From Planococcus sp. PAMC 21323 (GTDB taxonomy: Bacteria > Bacillota > Bacilli > Bacillales_A > Planococcaceae), in NCBI RefSeq assembly GCF_000785555.1, contig NZ_CP009129.1:806001-870000 (forward strand): a stretch of 64,000 nt of DNA, written 5' to 3'. Positions 29,321-40,963 of this stretch are shown piece after piece. Under the pieces are notes generated by a model, which saw only the letters and a list, made by a program, of their open reading frames with translations, was not told the DNA's origin and searched no databases. The stretch's first letter is position 1. Every line of letters begins with the position of its first letter. Position numbers and translations under genes: made by a program.

Positions 29321-30190
29321 ATGGTGGAACAAATACTACGCCCTATTTATCAAGAACGCGCCAGTCAGGAAAGTACACTTGGAGTGATTTTAGTAGAAAA
29401 AAGAGAGAAAGTTAGTCAAATAACGGATACTTTTGATTCGATTTTATTGATTATCACGAAAGAAAATGAAACACCAGTGTTTACAAAGCATTACACGTAT
29501 ATGGATAGAAAAGCTGCTATGCATATTGTTACGGAAAAGCAATTACATAAATGGTTGTTGCTTGGCACAAATCGGAAAATTGTCGACTGGCTTTTTTATG
29601 GCCGTGTAATTTACGACCGAAACGAATTTATGGAAAAGCTAAAGACCGAACTCAAAGACTATCCTTTCTATGGTCGGAAAATTAAAATGGGTATGGAATT
29701 CGCTAAGTTGATTCGACGCTATATGGAAGGAAAATCATTTTTTGAAGAAAAAAACTATATGGATGCCTATCATCATATGGTAGAGTCATTGCATCATTTA
29801 GCTCGGTTAGCAGTACTCGAAAACGGACTACCTCCAGAAGTAACCGTGTGGTCTCAAGTAAAGCAGATGGAGCCAGCGATATATAAACTATACGAAGAGT
29901 TAATATCGAGTGATGAACCGATTGATAAACGTTTGGAATTATTATTTTTGGCAAGTGAATTTTATATTCATTCACGGACAAAAGATGGAGCTCTTCACAT
30001 AAGAGAAGTTATGGAAAAACAAAGTAGTTGGACCATCCAAGAATTACACGAACAGGAAGAGTTAAAAAACTATTCTTCTGATCTGGAGGTTTTCATCGAG
30101 TTTCTTGTAGAAAAAGACCTCATATCTATTAATGGCGTTACGACCAAGAGTGAAGGCGTCTTTCATCGATACTATTATGTTAAAAATTAA
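29321..30190 (+). CDS. ygxA: Nucleotidyltransferase-like protein, YgxA-like
   Basis: The 289-residue soluble protein matches YgxA of bacilli, a nucleotidyltransferase-like family with a C-terminal helical domain. Seen here are LLLGTNRKIVDWLFYGRVIYDRNEF in the first half and YMDAYHHMVESLHHLARLAVLENG in the second. No catalytic metal-binding GS..D pattern is obvious, so enzymatic activity is doubtful. AAGGAG lies 5 bases before the ATG. It directly precedes the rRNA operon, as in B. subtilis before rrnD. Confidence 0.8.
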   Translation: MVEQILRPIYQERASQESTLGVILVEKREKVSQITDTFDSILLIITKENETPVFTKHYTYMDRKAAMHIVTEKQLHKWLLLGTNRKIVDWLFYGRVIYDRNEFMEKLKTELKDYPFYGRKIKMGMEFAKLIRRYMEGKSFFEEKNYMDAYHHMVESLHHLARLAVLENGLPPEVTVWSQVKQMEPAIYKLYEELISSDEPIDKRLELLFLASEFYIHSRTKDGALHIREVMEKQSSWTIQELHEQEELKNYSSDLEVFIEFLVEKDLISINGVTTKSEGVFHRYYYVKN

Positions 30191-30281
30191 ACACGACGTA
30201 AATGATGGAAAGAAGCATTATATAGAAGAATTTGATTTAACAGTGAGTCTTTTCAATGAATAGATTTTAAAAAACGTGAAG

Positions 30282-30330
30282 AGCTGTTGCCAAAAGTCGG
30301 CTTATAAGACTTTTGGCAACAGCTTATTAT
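30282..30330 (+). terminator. Intrinsic terminator between ygxA and the rRNA operon
   Basis: AGCTGTTGCCAAAAGTC and GACTTTTGGCAACAGCT form a perfect 17-bp stem. The following TTATTAT is only moderately T-rich. Confidence 0.8.
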
Positions 30331-30424
30331 CTGTGTAAATGCTAGAAAAGACGTTGAAGGATAATGATTTCAAAGCTTGTTAAATTAGGTGGTAAAGTTT
30401 TTAAGAACTTTTTCGCTTTAATCG

Positions 30425-30454
30425 TTGACATCTATGAGGGGGGTGTATTATGAT
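30425..30454 (+). promoter_or_regulatory. rRNA operon promoter P1
   Basis: A perfect TTGACA is followed after 18 bases by TATGAT. The spacer contains GGGGGG. Confidence 0.65.
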
Positions 30455-30502
30455 AATACATGTCGCTAAGGGGAATTAAGTTTTTTACAATAATAAAAAA
30501 GC

Positions 30503-30531
30503 TTGACTCTTTCATCGAACGATGATAACTT
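30503..30531 (+). promoter_or_regulatory. rRNA operon promoter P2
   Basis: TTGACT followed after 17 bases by TAACTT, about 185 bases before 16S rRNA. Tandem promoters are usual for bacillar rRNA operons. Confidence 0.5.
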
Positions 30532-30560
30532 AGAGAAGTTGCTTTTACAGAACGCATACT

Positions 30561-30592
30561 GAACCTTGAAAACTGAACAGCAAAACGTCAAC
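30561..30592 (+). other. Left arm of the 16S rRNA processing stem
   Basis: This segment is complementary over about 30 bases, with two interruptions, to 32300-32330 after 16S rRNA. It would form the long RNase III-type processing stem that brings the 16S ends together. Confidence 0.8.
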
Positions 30593-30715
30593 AAACAGCA
30601 ACGGTCGCGCAAAACGGCCCGCGCAAAACTTACTGATCAGCATTACGCAGATCAAAGCGAATCGTGCGTCTTCGGACGGCGATACGCCAGCAGTATTGAG
30701 CAATCAACACTACTC

Positions 30716-32272
<1,557 letters not shown>

Positions 32273-32299
32273 ATAAATTCGGAACCGAGTTTTCTCGGG

Positions 32300-32330
32300 G
32301 TTGACGTTTTGCGTTCAGTTTTGAAGGTTC
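32300..32330 (+). other. Right arm of the 16S rRNA processing stem
   Basis: Complementary to the leader at 30561-30592. Confidence 0.8.
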
Positions 32331-32336
32331 ACCTTC

Positions 32337-32357
32337 AGGCGGCAACGCCTTTTTTTG
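32337..32357 (+). terminator. Terminator-like hairpin in the 16S-23S spacer
   Basis: AGGCG-GCAA-CGCCT, a GNRA-capped 5-bp stem, is directly followed by seven T. It lies inside a transcribed rRNA operon, so antitermination must normally override it, or its short stem is inefficient. Confidence 0.5.
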
Positions 32358-32374
32358 TGACTTTCAACCTTGTT

Positions 32375-32401
32375 CTTTGAAAACTGGATAAAACGACATT
32401 G
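32375..32401 (+). other. Left arm of the 23S rRNA processing stem
   Basis: The CTTTGAAAACTGGATAAAAC region is complementary, with one bulge and one mismatch, to 35426-35451 after 23S rRNA. Confidence 0.8.
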
Positions 32402-32462
32402 AAACAAATGCAAGAAATTCAAGTACGCGTGACCATTGGTCACAACTTTTTAATTAACCATT

Positions 32463-35395
<2,933 letters not shown>

Positions 35396-35425
35396 ACAAA
35401 TTGTAGGCGAAAATCTTGCACGTTC

Positions 35426-35451
35426 CAATGTCGTTTATCCAGTTTTGAAAG
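35426..35451 (+). other. Right arm of the 23S rRNA processing stem
   Basis: Complementary to 32375-32401. Confidence 0.8.
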
Positions 35452-35478
35452 AATAAGAAAAAGTTTTTGAAAAAAAGC

Positions 35479-35506
35479 TTGAAAATGCCTGTGATATTGG
35501 TATAAT
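35479..35506 (+). promoter_or_regulatory. Internal promoter upstream of 5S rRNA
   Basis: TTGAAA, 16 bases, then a perfect TATAAT, placed between 23S and 5S. Its TATAATAAATCTTGTC block is identical to that of the promoter of the detached tRNA-Leu at 37459. Confidence 0.6.
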
Positions 35507-35533
35507 AAATCTTGTCTTTCAAAATAAATTCAG

Positions 35534-35649
<116 letters not shown>

Positions 35650-35660
35650 TGATCAATTAT

Positions 35661-35735
35661 TCCGAAGTAGCTCAGTGGTAGAGCACCGCACTGTTAATGC
35701 GATGGTCGTAGGTTCGAGTCCTACCTTCGGAGCCA
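35661..35735 (+). tRNA. tRNA-Asn (GTT)
   Basis: Complete cloverleaf, anticodon GTT in ACTGTTAAT, CCA encoded. First of the trnD-like cluster, 11 bases after 5S. Confidence 0.95.
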
Positions 35736-35740
35736 ATTAT

Positions 35741-35830
35741 GGAGAGCTGTCCGAGTGGCCGAAGGAGCATGATTGGAAATCATGTAGGCGGGCAACCGTC
35801 TCAAGGGTTCGAATCCCTTGCTCTCCGCCA
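35741..35830 (+). tRNA. tRNA-Ser (GGA)
   Basis: Long variable arm, 90 bases, anticodon GGA in ATTGGAAAT, CCA encoded. Confidence 0.95.
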
Positions 35831-35857
35831 GAAGATCGTTTTCAAAAATATAAGTAC

Positions 35858-35932
35858 GGCCCCTTGGTCAAGCGGTTAAGACACCGCCCTTTCACGGCGG
35901 TAACACGGGTTCGAATCCCGTAGGGGTCACCA
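35858..35932 (+). tRNA. tRNA-Glu (TTC)
   Basis: Anticodon TTC in CTTTCAC, CCA encoded. Confidence 0.95.
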
Positions 35933-35939
35933 ATTACAT

Positions 35940-36015
35940 GGAGGATTAGCTCAGCTGGGAGAGCATCTGCCTTACAAGCAGAGGGTCGGCGGTTCGATCC
36001 CGTCATCCTCCACCA
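35940..36015 (+). tRNA. tRNA-Val (TAC)
   Basis: Anticodon TAC in CTTACAA, CCA encoded. Confidence 0.95.
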
Positions 36016-36060
36016 TTTCTTAAATACGTAAGTATTGTGAAGTATATGAAATAACATTAT

Positions 36061-36138
<78 letters not shown>

Positions 36139-36140
36139 AT

Positions 36141-36216
36141 GGTCCCGTGGTGTAGCGGTTAACATGCCTGCCTGTCACGCAGGAGATCGCCGGTTCGATC
36201 CCGGTCGGGACCGCCA
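36141..36216 (+). tRNA. tRNA-Asp (GTC)
   Basis: Anticodon GTC in CTGTCAC, CCA encoded. Confidence 0.95.
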
Positions 36217-36233
36217 TTTTAATTTTTAAAAGT

Positions 36234-36309
36234 GGGTCAGTAGCTCAGTCGGTAGAGCATTAGATTGAAGCTCTAAGTGTCGGCGGTTCGATTCCGTCCT
36301 GACCCACCA
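36234..36309 (+). tRNA. tRNA-Phe (GAA)
   Basis: Anticodon GAA in TTGAAGC, CCA encoded. Confidence 0.95.
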
Positions 36310-36326
36310 TTTTTATTAATATTTAT

Positions 36327-36402
<76 letters not shown>

Positions 36403-36405
36403 CTA

Positions 36406-36489
36406 GGTGGGGTAGCGAAGTGGCTAAACGCGGCGGACTGTAAATCCGCTCCTTCGGGTTCGGCAGTTCGAATCTGCCCCCCACCACCA
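36406..36489 (+). tRNA. tRNA-Tyr (GTA)
   Basis: Long variable arm, anticodon GTA in CTGTAAA, CCA encoded. Confidence 0.95.
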
Positions 36490-36495
36490 GTTTTT

Positions 36496-36569
36496 AGGGG
36501 CATAGTTTAACGGTAGAACAGAGGTCTCCAACACCTCCGATGTGGGTTCGATTCCTACTGCCCCTGCCA
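36496..36569 (+). tRNA. tRNA-Trp (CCA)
   Basis: Anticodon CCA in CTCCAAC, 3' CCA encoded. Confidence 0.95.
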
Positions 36570-36588
36570 ATTTTAAAATTTATATGAT

Positions 36589-36665
36589 GGCGGTCGTGGC
36601 GAAGTGGTTAACGCACCGGATTGTGATTCCGGCACTCGGGGGTTCAATTCCCCTCGTCCGCCCCA
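36589..36665 (+). tRNA. tRNA-His (GTG), copy 1
   Basis: Anticodon GTG in TTGTGAT. The extra 5' G (G-1) opposite C73 is encoded, as is CCA. A T-T mismatch is seen at acceptor position 5/68. Confidence 0.95.
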
Positions 36666-36705
36666 TGTTTTAATTTAATTAAGTAAACTTATAAAATAGT
36701 AAAGT

Positions 36706-36782
36706 GGCGGTCGTGGCGAAGTGGTTAACGCACCGGATTGTGATTCCGGCACTCGGGGGTTCAATTCCCCTCGTCCGCCCCA
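36706..36782 (+). tRNA. tRNA-His (GTG), copy 2
   Basis: Identical in sequence to the copy at 36589, 40 bases downstream. A tandem duplication. Confidence 0.95.
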
Positions 36783-36793
36783 TCTTTTATTAA

Positions 36794-36865
36794 TGGGGTA
36801 TAGCCAAGCGGTAAGGCAACGGGTTTTGATCCCGTCATGCCCTGGTTCGAATCCAGGTACCCCAG
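36794..36865 (+). tRNA. tRNA-Gln (TTG)
   Basis: Anticodon TTG in TTTTGAT. The discriminator G is followed by CTT, so CCA is not encoded and must be added enzymatically. Confidence 0.93.
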
Positions 36866-36872
36866 CTTTATT

Positions 36873-36947
36873 GCGGAAGTAGTTCAGTGGTAGAACGCCA
36901 CCTTGCCAAGGTGGAGGTCGCGAGTTCGAACCTCGTCTTCCGCTCCA
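36873..36947 (+). tRNA. tRNA-Gly (GCC)
   Basis: Anticodon GCC in TTGCCAA, CCA encoded. Confidence 0.95.
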
Positions 36948-36953
36948 TTATTT

Positions 36954-37027
36954 GGCGGCATAGCCAAGTGGTAAGGCATGGGTCTGCAACACCCTTATCA
37001 CCGGTTCGAGTCCGGTTGCCGCCTCCA
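36954..37027 (+). tRNA. tRNA-Cys (GCA)
   Basis: Anticodon GCA in CTGCAAC, CCA encoded. Confidence 0.95.
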
Positions 37028-37036
37028 TAATAATTT

Positions 37037-37120
37037 GCCGGCGTGGCGGAATTGGCAGACGCGCGGGACTCAAAATCCCGTTCCTTCACGGGAGTGTCGG
37101 TTCGACCCCGACCGCCGGTA
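37037..37120 (+). tRNA. tRNA-Leu (CAA), copy 1
   Basis: Long variable arm, anticodon CAA in CTCAAAA. The gene body is followed by TCA, so CCA is not encoded. A G1-T72 wobble closes the acceptor stem. Last tRNA of the operon. Confidence 0.93.
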
Positions 37121-37147
37121 TCATGAAAGAACCTGCCTGTTCTTTCC

Positions 37148-37189
37148 AAAACCTCTTAACTGTGAGTATTCATAGTTAAGAGGTTTTTT
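37148..37189 (+). terminator. Terminator of the rRNA-tRNA operon
   Basis: AAACCTCTTAACTGTG and CATAGTTAAGAGGTTT form a stem (one G-U) followed by six T. Confidence 0.9.
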
Positions 37190-37435
37190 GTTGTATTGTC
37201 ATTTATAAAGTCGAGATTAGATCACTATTGATGAAATTAGTTTCAATATGACCGATGGATAATAGAAGGGTAGTGGATTACGATGGCCATTCTTTAAAGA
37301 ACATTGTTATGAGAAACGTCTTTTTGTTTAAGAGAGAATGTCTCGAACCTGCTGCGAGTTTTGCTCTTAATGTCTATTATGCTATCTCAATCTTATACTT
37401 TGCCATTTGAAACTATTTAATACATCAAGAAAGTA
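37190..37435. other. Gene-free spacer before detached tRNA-Leu
   Basis: AT-rich, no credible gene. The promoter of the detached tRNA-Leu begins at its right end. Confidence 0.5.
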
Positions 37436-37464
37436 TTGGCGAGAAAAGTAGGGTGTGCTATAAT
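37436..37464 (+). promoter_or_regulatory. Promoter of the detached tRNA-Leu
   Basis: TTGGCG, 17 bases, then a perfect TATAAT. The block TATAATAAATCTTGTC is shared with the promoter before 5S rRNA. Confidence 0.65.
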
Positions 37465-37490
37465 AAATCTTGTCCGCTAAATCAATACTT

Positions 37491-37574
37491 GCCGGCGTGG
37501 CGGAATTGGCAGACGCGCGGGACTCAAAATCCCGTTCCTTCACGGGAGTGTCGGTTCGACCCCGACCGCCGGTA
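37491..37574 (+). tRNA. tRNA-Leu (CAA), copy 2, detached
   Basis: The 84-base body is identical to 37037-37120, but the gene has its own promoter and terminator. CCA is not encoded. Confidence 0.93.
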
Positions 37575-37591
37575 TAATGCAAGTAAAGAAT

Positions 37592-37626
37592 AAAAGTCCT
37601 GACTTAATTGTTAGGGCTTTTTTCTT
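37592..37626 (+). terminator. Terminator of the detached tRNA-Leu
   Basis: AAAGTCCTGAC and GTTAGGGCTTT pair with two G-U pairs, followed by TTTCTTTTT. Confidence 0.8.
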
Positions 37627-37858
37627 TTTGTTGATAAAGTTATATGATTTCTACATTAACTGCAAAACTAAGAAAAACTCCAAATAGAACGGCAACAGGC
37701 CGTGAATAACTAATCTAGAAAAACTGATTTCTATCAAGATGGTTATACCGGGAATGGGGATAATGGGAAGATGTCATAGCCAAGATAATTTCCAATTATT
37801 AAAAAGACTGCCATCCATACTTTACTATTCTTAACACATTCCACGCTCGCTTTGACTT
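37627..37858. other. Gene-free spacer
   Basis: AT-rich intergenic DNA without a credible gene. It leads into the promoter of the first C45-type gene. Confidence 0.5.
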
Positions 37859-37887
37859 TTGAAAGTTTAAGTGAAATTGTGTATGCT
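37859..37887 (+). promoter_or_regulatory. Promoter of the first C45-type gene
   Basis: TTGAAA, 17 bases, TATGCT, 40 bases before the ATG. Confidence 0.5.
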
Positions 37888-37926
37888 GAACTACAATAGA
37901 TAATTTTCAGTAAAAAGGAGTATTCG

Positions 37927-38979
37927 ATGAGGAAAATCCATAGTGATATTTTAGAATTTAGAGGAAGCCATTATGATTTTGGAGTTAGGCAAGGGGAACT
38001 TTTAAAAGACAGCGTGATATTAGAAAATCGGAGAAAGCAGTGGAAAGCAAAAAGGCCGAGGTTTGAAATAAGTGTGCAAGAAACAGAAGAGGTTTTTCGT
38101 GAGTTTGCACCAAGAATATGGGATGAACTACTTGGATTGCAAAAAAGTCTTGATTTACCGATGGAAGAAGTGATTCGTGACTTTGGTGGTTACCGTATTG
38201 ATGCAATGCCATCGGGTTGTTCGATTGTGACTGGGAAAGATTTTATGGTTAGGAATTATGACTTTCACCCGCAAACTTATGAAGGACGCTTTAGTTTGTT
38301 CCAACCGACTGATGGGGGTTATGCCATAATCGGACCTACGTCACGGATTATTGGACGAATGGATGGGATGAATGAGAAAGGCTTGGCTATGGGATATAAT
38401 TTTACACATCGGAAAAAGCCAGGAGATGGCTTTGTTTGTTATTTAATTGGACGTATTATTTTAGAAACGTGTGCTACGGTAAATGAAGCTGTAGAACTTC
38501 TGAAAAAAATACCTCATCGTGGATCGTTTAGTTATATTGTGACGGATACTAGTGGCGAAACACGTATTGTCGAAGCAAGCCCACGGGCAGTGGATATTCG
38601 TATAGCTAATATTTGTACCAATCATTTCGAAATTCAACAGCTCGAAAATCGCAATTACTTGAAAGACTCGTTTGATCGATTAGAAGCGGTTCAAACTCAA
38701 GAACAACAAACAAAAGATGTTGGTAGTGCTTTTCGTTTATTTAATGATACGGACAAAGGTGTATTTTCAACTCTTTATAAAAGTTGGGCTGGAACGATTC
38801 ATACCTCTGCTTATTTACCAAAAGAAAAAAAGATCTGGTTTGCATTAGGTGGAAATCAACAGCCGGTTATTTTAGATTTTGATAAGTGGTTACAAGGAGA
38901 AAATTTGGCTATTCAATCGATACATGGAGCGGTAGATACAGATATTGGTTTTGCACATGTGGATAAACAGTTTGTATAG
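37927..38979 (+). CDS. C45-type autoproteolytic acyltransferase/amidohydrolase, paralogue 1
   Basis: This 350-residue Ntn-hydrolase-like protein belongs to the family of acyl-CoA:6-aminopenicillanate acyltransferase and linear-amide C-N hydrolases. The putative nucleophile is the Cys in MPSGCSIV (about residue 98), followed by MVRNYDFHP and GRMDGMNEKGLAMGYNF, typical of the family. About 97 residues precede the Cys; some relatives self-cleave there. The substrate is unknown; an N-acyl amide or lactone is possible. AAAAGGAG precedes the ATG. It is convergent with a paralogue at 39019-40062 that shares most motifs. Confidence 0.82.
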   Translation: MRKIHSDILEFRGSHYDFGVRQGELLKDSVILENRRKQWKAKRPRFEISVQETEEVFREFAPRIWDELLGLQKSLDLPMEEVIRDFGGYRIDAMPSGCSIVTGKDFMVRNYDFHPQTYEGRFSLFQPTDGGYAIIGPTSRIIGRMDGMNEKGLAMGYNFTHRKKPGDGFVCYLIGRIILETCATVNEAVELLKKIPHRGSFSYIVTDTSGETRIVEASPRAVDIRIANICTNHFEIQQLENRNYLKDSFDRLEAVQTQEQQTKDVGSAFRLFNDTDKGVFSTLYKSWAGTIHTSAYLPKEKKIWFALGGNQQPVILDFDKWLQGENLAIQSIHGAVDTDIGFAHVDKQFV

Positions 38980-38983
38980 AATA

Positions 38984-39020
38984 AAAACAAGAGCCAGCAA
39001 TTTGCTGACTCTTGTTTTTT
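38984..39020. terminator. Bidirectional intrinsic terminator
   Basis: AAAACAAGAGCCAGCAA pairs with TTGCTGACTCTTGTTTT (one mismatch) between the convergent C45-type paralogues. Confidence 0.88.
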
Positions 39021-40062
39021 ATAGTTCGGCCATATGAACAAATGGCAGATGGGTATCTATTTTTCCGTTAATTCGTTTTGCATATAAGCGCTCGCCTTGC
39101 AGCCATTTCTCAAAATCTAGCATGAGCGGTAAGCGATCTGGTCCGATAGCAAATCCAACTTTTAAGCTGTGCTGGAAGTAAGAAGCGGTATGAAGAGTGC
39201 CTGAAGCTGTACTGTATTTTTTTGAAAAGACCCCTTTGTCAGAGTCATTTAACAGGCGGAAAGCATTATAAGCATCGATTTTTTTATGTTGCTGCAACAT
39301 CATCTGTTCTCTTCTTCTAGAATCATCAGTTTGGTAGCGGTTTTCTTCAACTAGTAACTCAAAATGGTTGGTGGAAATAGCAGATTCACGCACGACGACA
39401 GAACGTGGCGATGCTTCGACTACAACTGATTTTCCTGTACGGTCTAATAGGACATAACTAAAAGAGCGGCGGTGAGGGAGTTCTTCTAGCAATGCTACTG
39501 CGTCGTCAATGGTAGCGCAGTTTTCTAATATCAAACGGCCGATCATATTGCAGATGAACCCATCTTCTGAGTTGCGGCGGTTAATGAAATTATAGCCCAT
39601 GACCAGGCCTTTTTCATTCATCCCATCGGTACGTCCGGTAATTTGCATAGTAGGTCCAATGGTCGCAAATCCTCCATCAGTTGGTTGATACAATGCAAGT
39701 CGACCCTCATAGCCTTGAGGTGAACTATCGTAATTGCGTACCATAAATTCGGACTCGGTATAAATTGAGCAGCCGCTCCGTGTATATTCCAAATAATAGC
39801 CTCCGAATTCTCGAATCGCCTCATGCATCGACCAGTCAAGAGCGTCTGCTAAGCCGGTGATTTCTTCCCATACTCGGGGGGCTAATGTGACTAATATATT
39901 TTTGGCACGTTGTTCGTCTATAATCAAATGGCGGTTAGAAGCTTGTCGTTGTTTTTGGCGATTGGGTAGAATCAATGATTCTTTTAATAATTCTCCTTGC
40001 ATCCGACCAAAATCGTAATGGCTTCCACGAAACTGGACAATATCACTGTGTACTCGTTTCAT
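39019..40062 (-). CDS. C45-type autoproteolytic acyltransferase/amidohydrolase, paralogue 2
   Basis: This 347-residue paralogue of the convergent gene shares the N-terminus HSD-I-x-FRGSHYDFG and the nucleophile segment TRSGCSIYT (Cys about residue 98). MVRNYDSSP, GRTDGMNEKGLVMGYNF and the C-terminal DFEKWLQGE are also shared. Differences cluster at the residues before the Cys (YLEY versus RIDA) and in the C-terminal half, which suggests a different substrate. AGAGGGG precedes the ATG. Expression is independent, since the genes face each other. Confidence 0.82.
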   Translation of the reverse strand: MKRVHSDIVQFRGSHYDFGRMQGELLKESLILPNRQKQRQASNRHLIIDEQRAKNILVTLAPRVWEEITGLADALDWSMHEAIREFGGYYLEYTRSGCSIYTESEFMVRNYDSSPQGYEGRLALYQPTDGGFATIGPTMQITGRTDGMNEKGLVMGYNFINRRNSEDGFICNMIGRLILENCATIDDAVALLEELPHRRSFSYVLLDRTGKSVVVEASPRSVVVRESAISTNHFELLVEENRYQTDDSRRREQMMLQQHKKIDAYNAFRLLNDSDKGVFSKKYSTASGTLHTASYFQHSLKVGFAIGPDRLPLMLDFEKWLQGERLYAKRINGKIDTHLPFVHMAEL

Positions 40063-40189
40063 GTATGGACCCCTCTTTTACTAATTAATGTAAGAAGAGT
40101 TTACTGCATTTTTGAGTAAATAGAAAAGAATATGCCTAAACGGCAAAGTCATTGAAGTTATACATAAGAGTTCTTGGGAAAATAGCATA

Positions 40190-40226
40190 AAAAGACGAAT
40201 GCTTATATGTAAGCACCCGTCTTTTT
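40190..40226 (-). terminator. Intrinsic terminator of the B3/B4-domain gene
   Basis: AAAGACG-TGCTTA and TAAGCA-CGTCTTT pair with a 2x2 internal loop, with T and A runs on both sides. Confidence 0.75.
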
Positions 40227-40236
40227 GTTGAGTAAA

Positions 40237-40899
40237 TTAAACTACATAAATCTCAGCGTCTCCGCCGTTAATGCCGGTAAACATATTTGAAGCAGCGGTT
40301 AGCAGCTGCAAAGCTGTATCTTTTTCCATAGAAGGACGCAGATAAAAAATATGTACTGCATTTTTTGTCTGTTCTGTAACAGCCGTCCGTTTAGAATCGA
40401 CATAAGGGCTACCGAACGCACCTTCATCGTCTTTGGATACGAGAATGCCAGTCAATGTATTGGTGCGGTTATTTAAGCCCTCAAAGCGGTCTGTGCTAGT
40501 TCCAACCGTGATTTCAATATCACCTGAAATTTTATCAGCATCGTAAAGACCTAGTGGGATTTCGTATTGTAGCGACAAAAAACTATTCATGTCGACAGCA
40601 GAATCGACGACTGATAAATAATTTTGCTTTTTAATACGACGATATAATGCTTCAGCAGATGGTCGGTAACGGCTAGGGTCGGCACCTAATGCTTTCCAAA
40701 TTAGTTGCCATTCGAGCAGTCCAGGAAAATCTGTGAATTCTTTATCTTCCAACTCAAAAAATAATTGTTCCTGAAAAAGTTGCAAACGGCCTTTTAACAT
40801 TTGAGGTGAATCGGAAACGGTGATATTGTTATAATGAATGACACCAATTTTAAAATCGCCTAGAATTTCGTTTATTTGAGGATCGATTGTCAGCTTCAT
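40237..40899 (-). CDS. B3/B4 (tRNA-binding-like) domain protein
   Basis: The 220-residue stand-alone protein matches the B3/B4 domain of the phenylalanyl-tRNA synthetase beta chain. WQLIWKALGADPSRYRPSAEALYRRI, the segment after it (VDSAVDMNSFLSLQYEIPLGLYD) and GILVSKDDEGAFGSPYVDSKRTAV are characteristic. In the full synthetase related domains handle editing of mischarged tRNA; the role of free-standing copies is unknown. AAAGGAAG precedes the ATG. It is divergent from queG. Confidence 0.82.
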   Translation of the reverse strand: MKLTIDPQINEILGDFKIGVIHYNNITVSDSPQMLKGRLQLFQEQLFFELEDKEFTDFPGLLEWQLIWKALGADPSRYRPSAEALYRRIKKQNYLSVVDSAVDMNSFLSLQYEIPLGLYDADKISGDIEITVGTSTDRFEGLNNRTNTLTGILVSKDDEGAFGSPYVDSKRTAVTEQTKNAVHIFYLRPSMEKDTALQLLTAASNMFTGINGGDAEIYVV

Positions 40900-40963
40900 T
40901 GCAATCTTCCTTTCATTAGGGGTTTTTATTATCGTATCATAGAATTGAGTGAGGGGTTACGAC

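Noticed and set aside
37121-37926. Phage or genomic-island attachment site at the tRNA-Leu duplicate
   Set aside because: The two tRNA-Leu copies are complete genes, the second with its own promoter and terminator, and no integrase or phage gene lies nearby.
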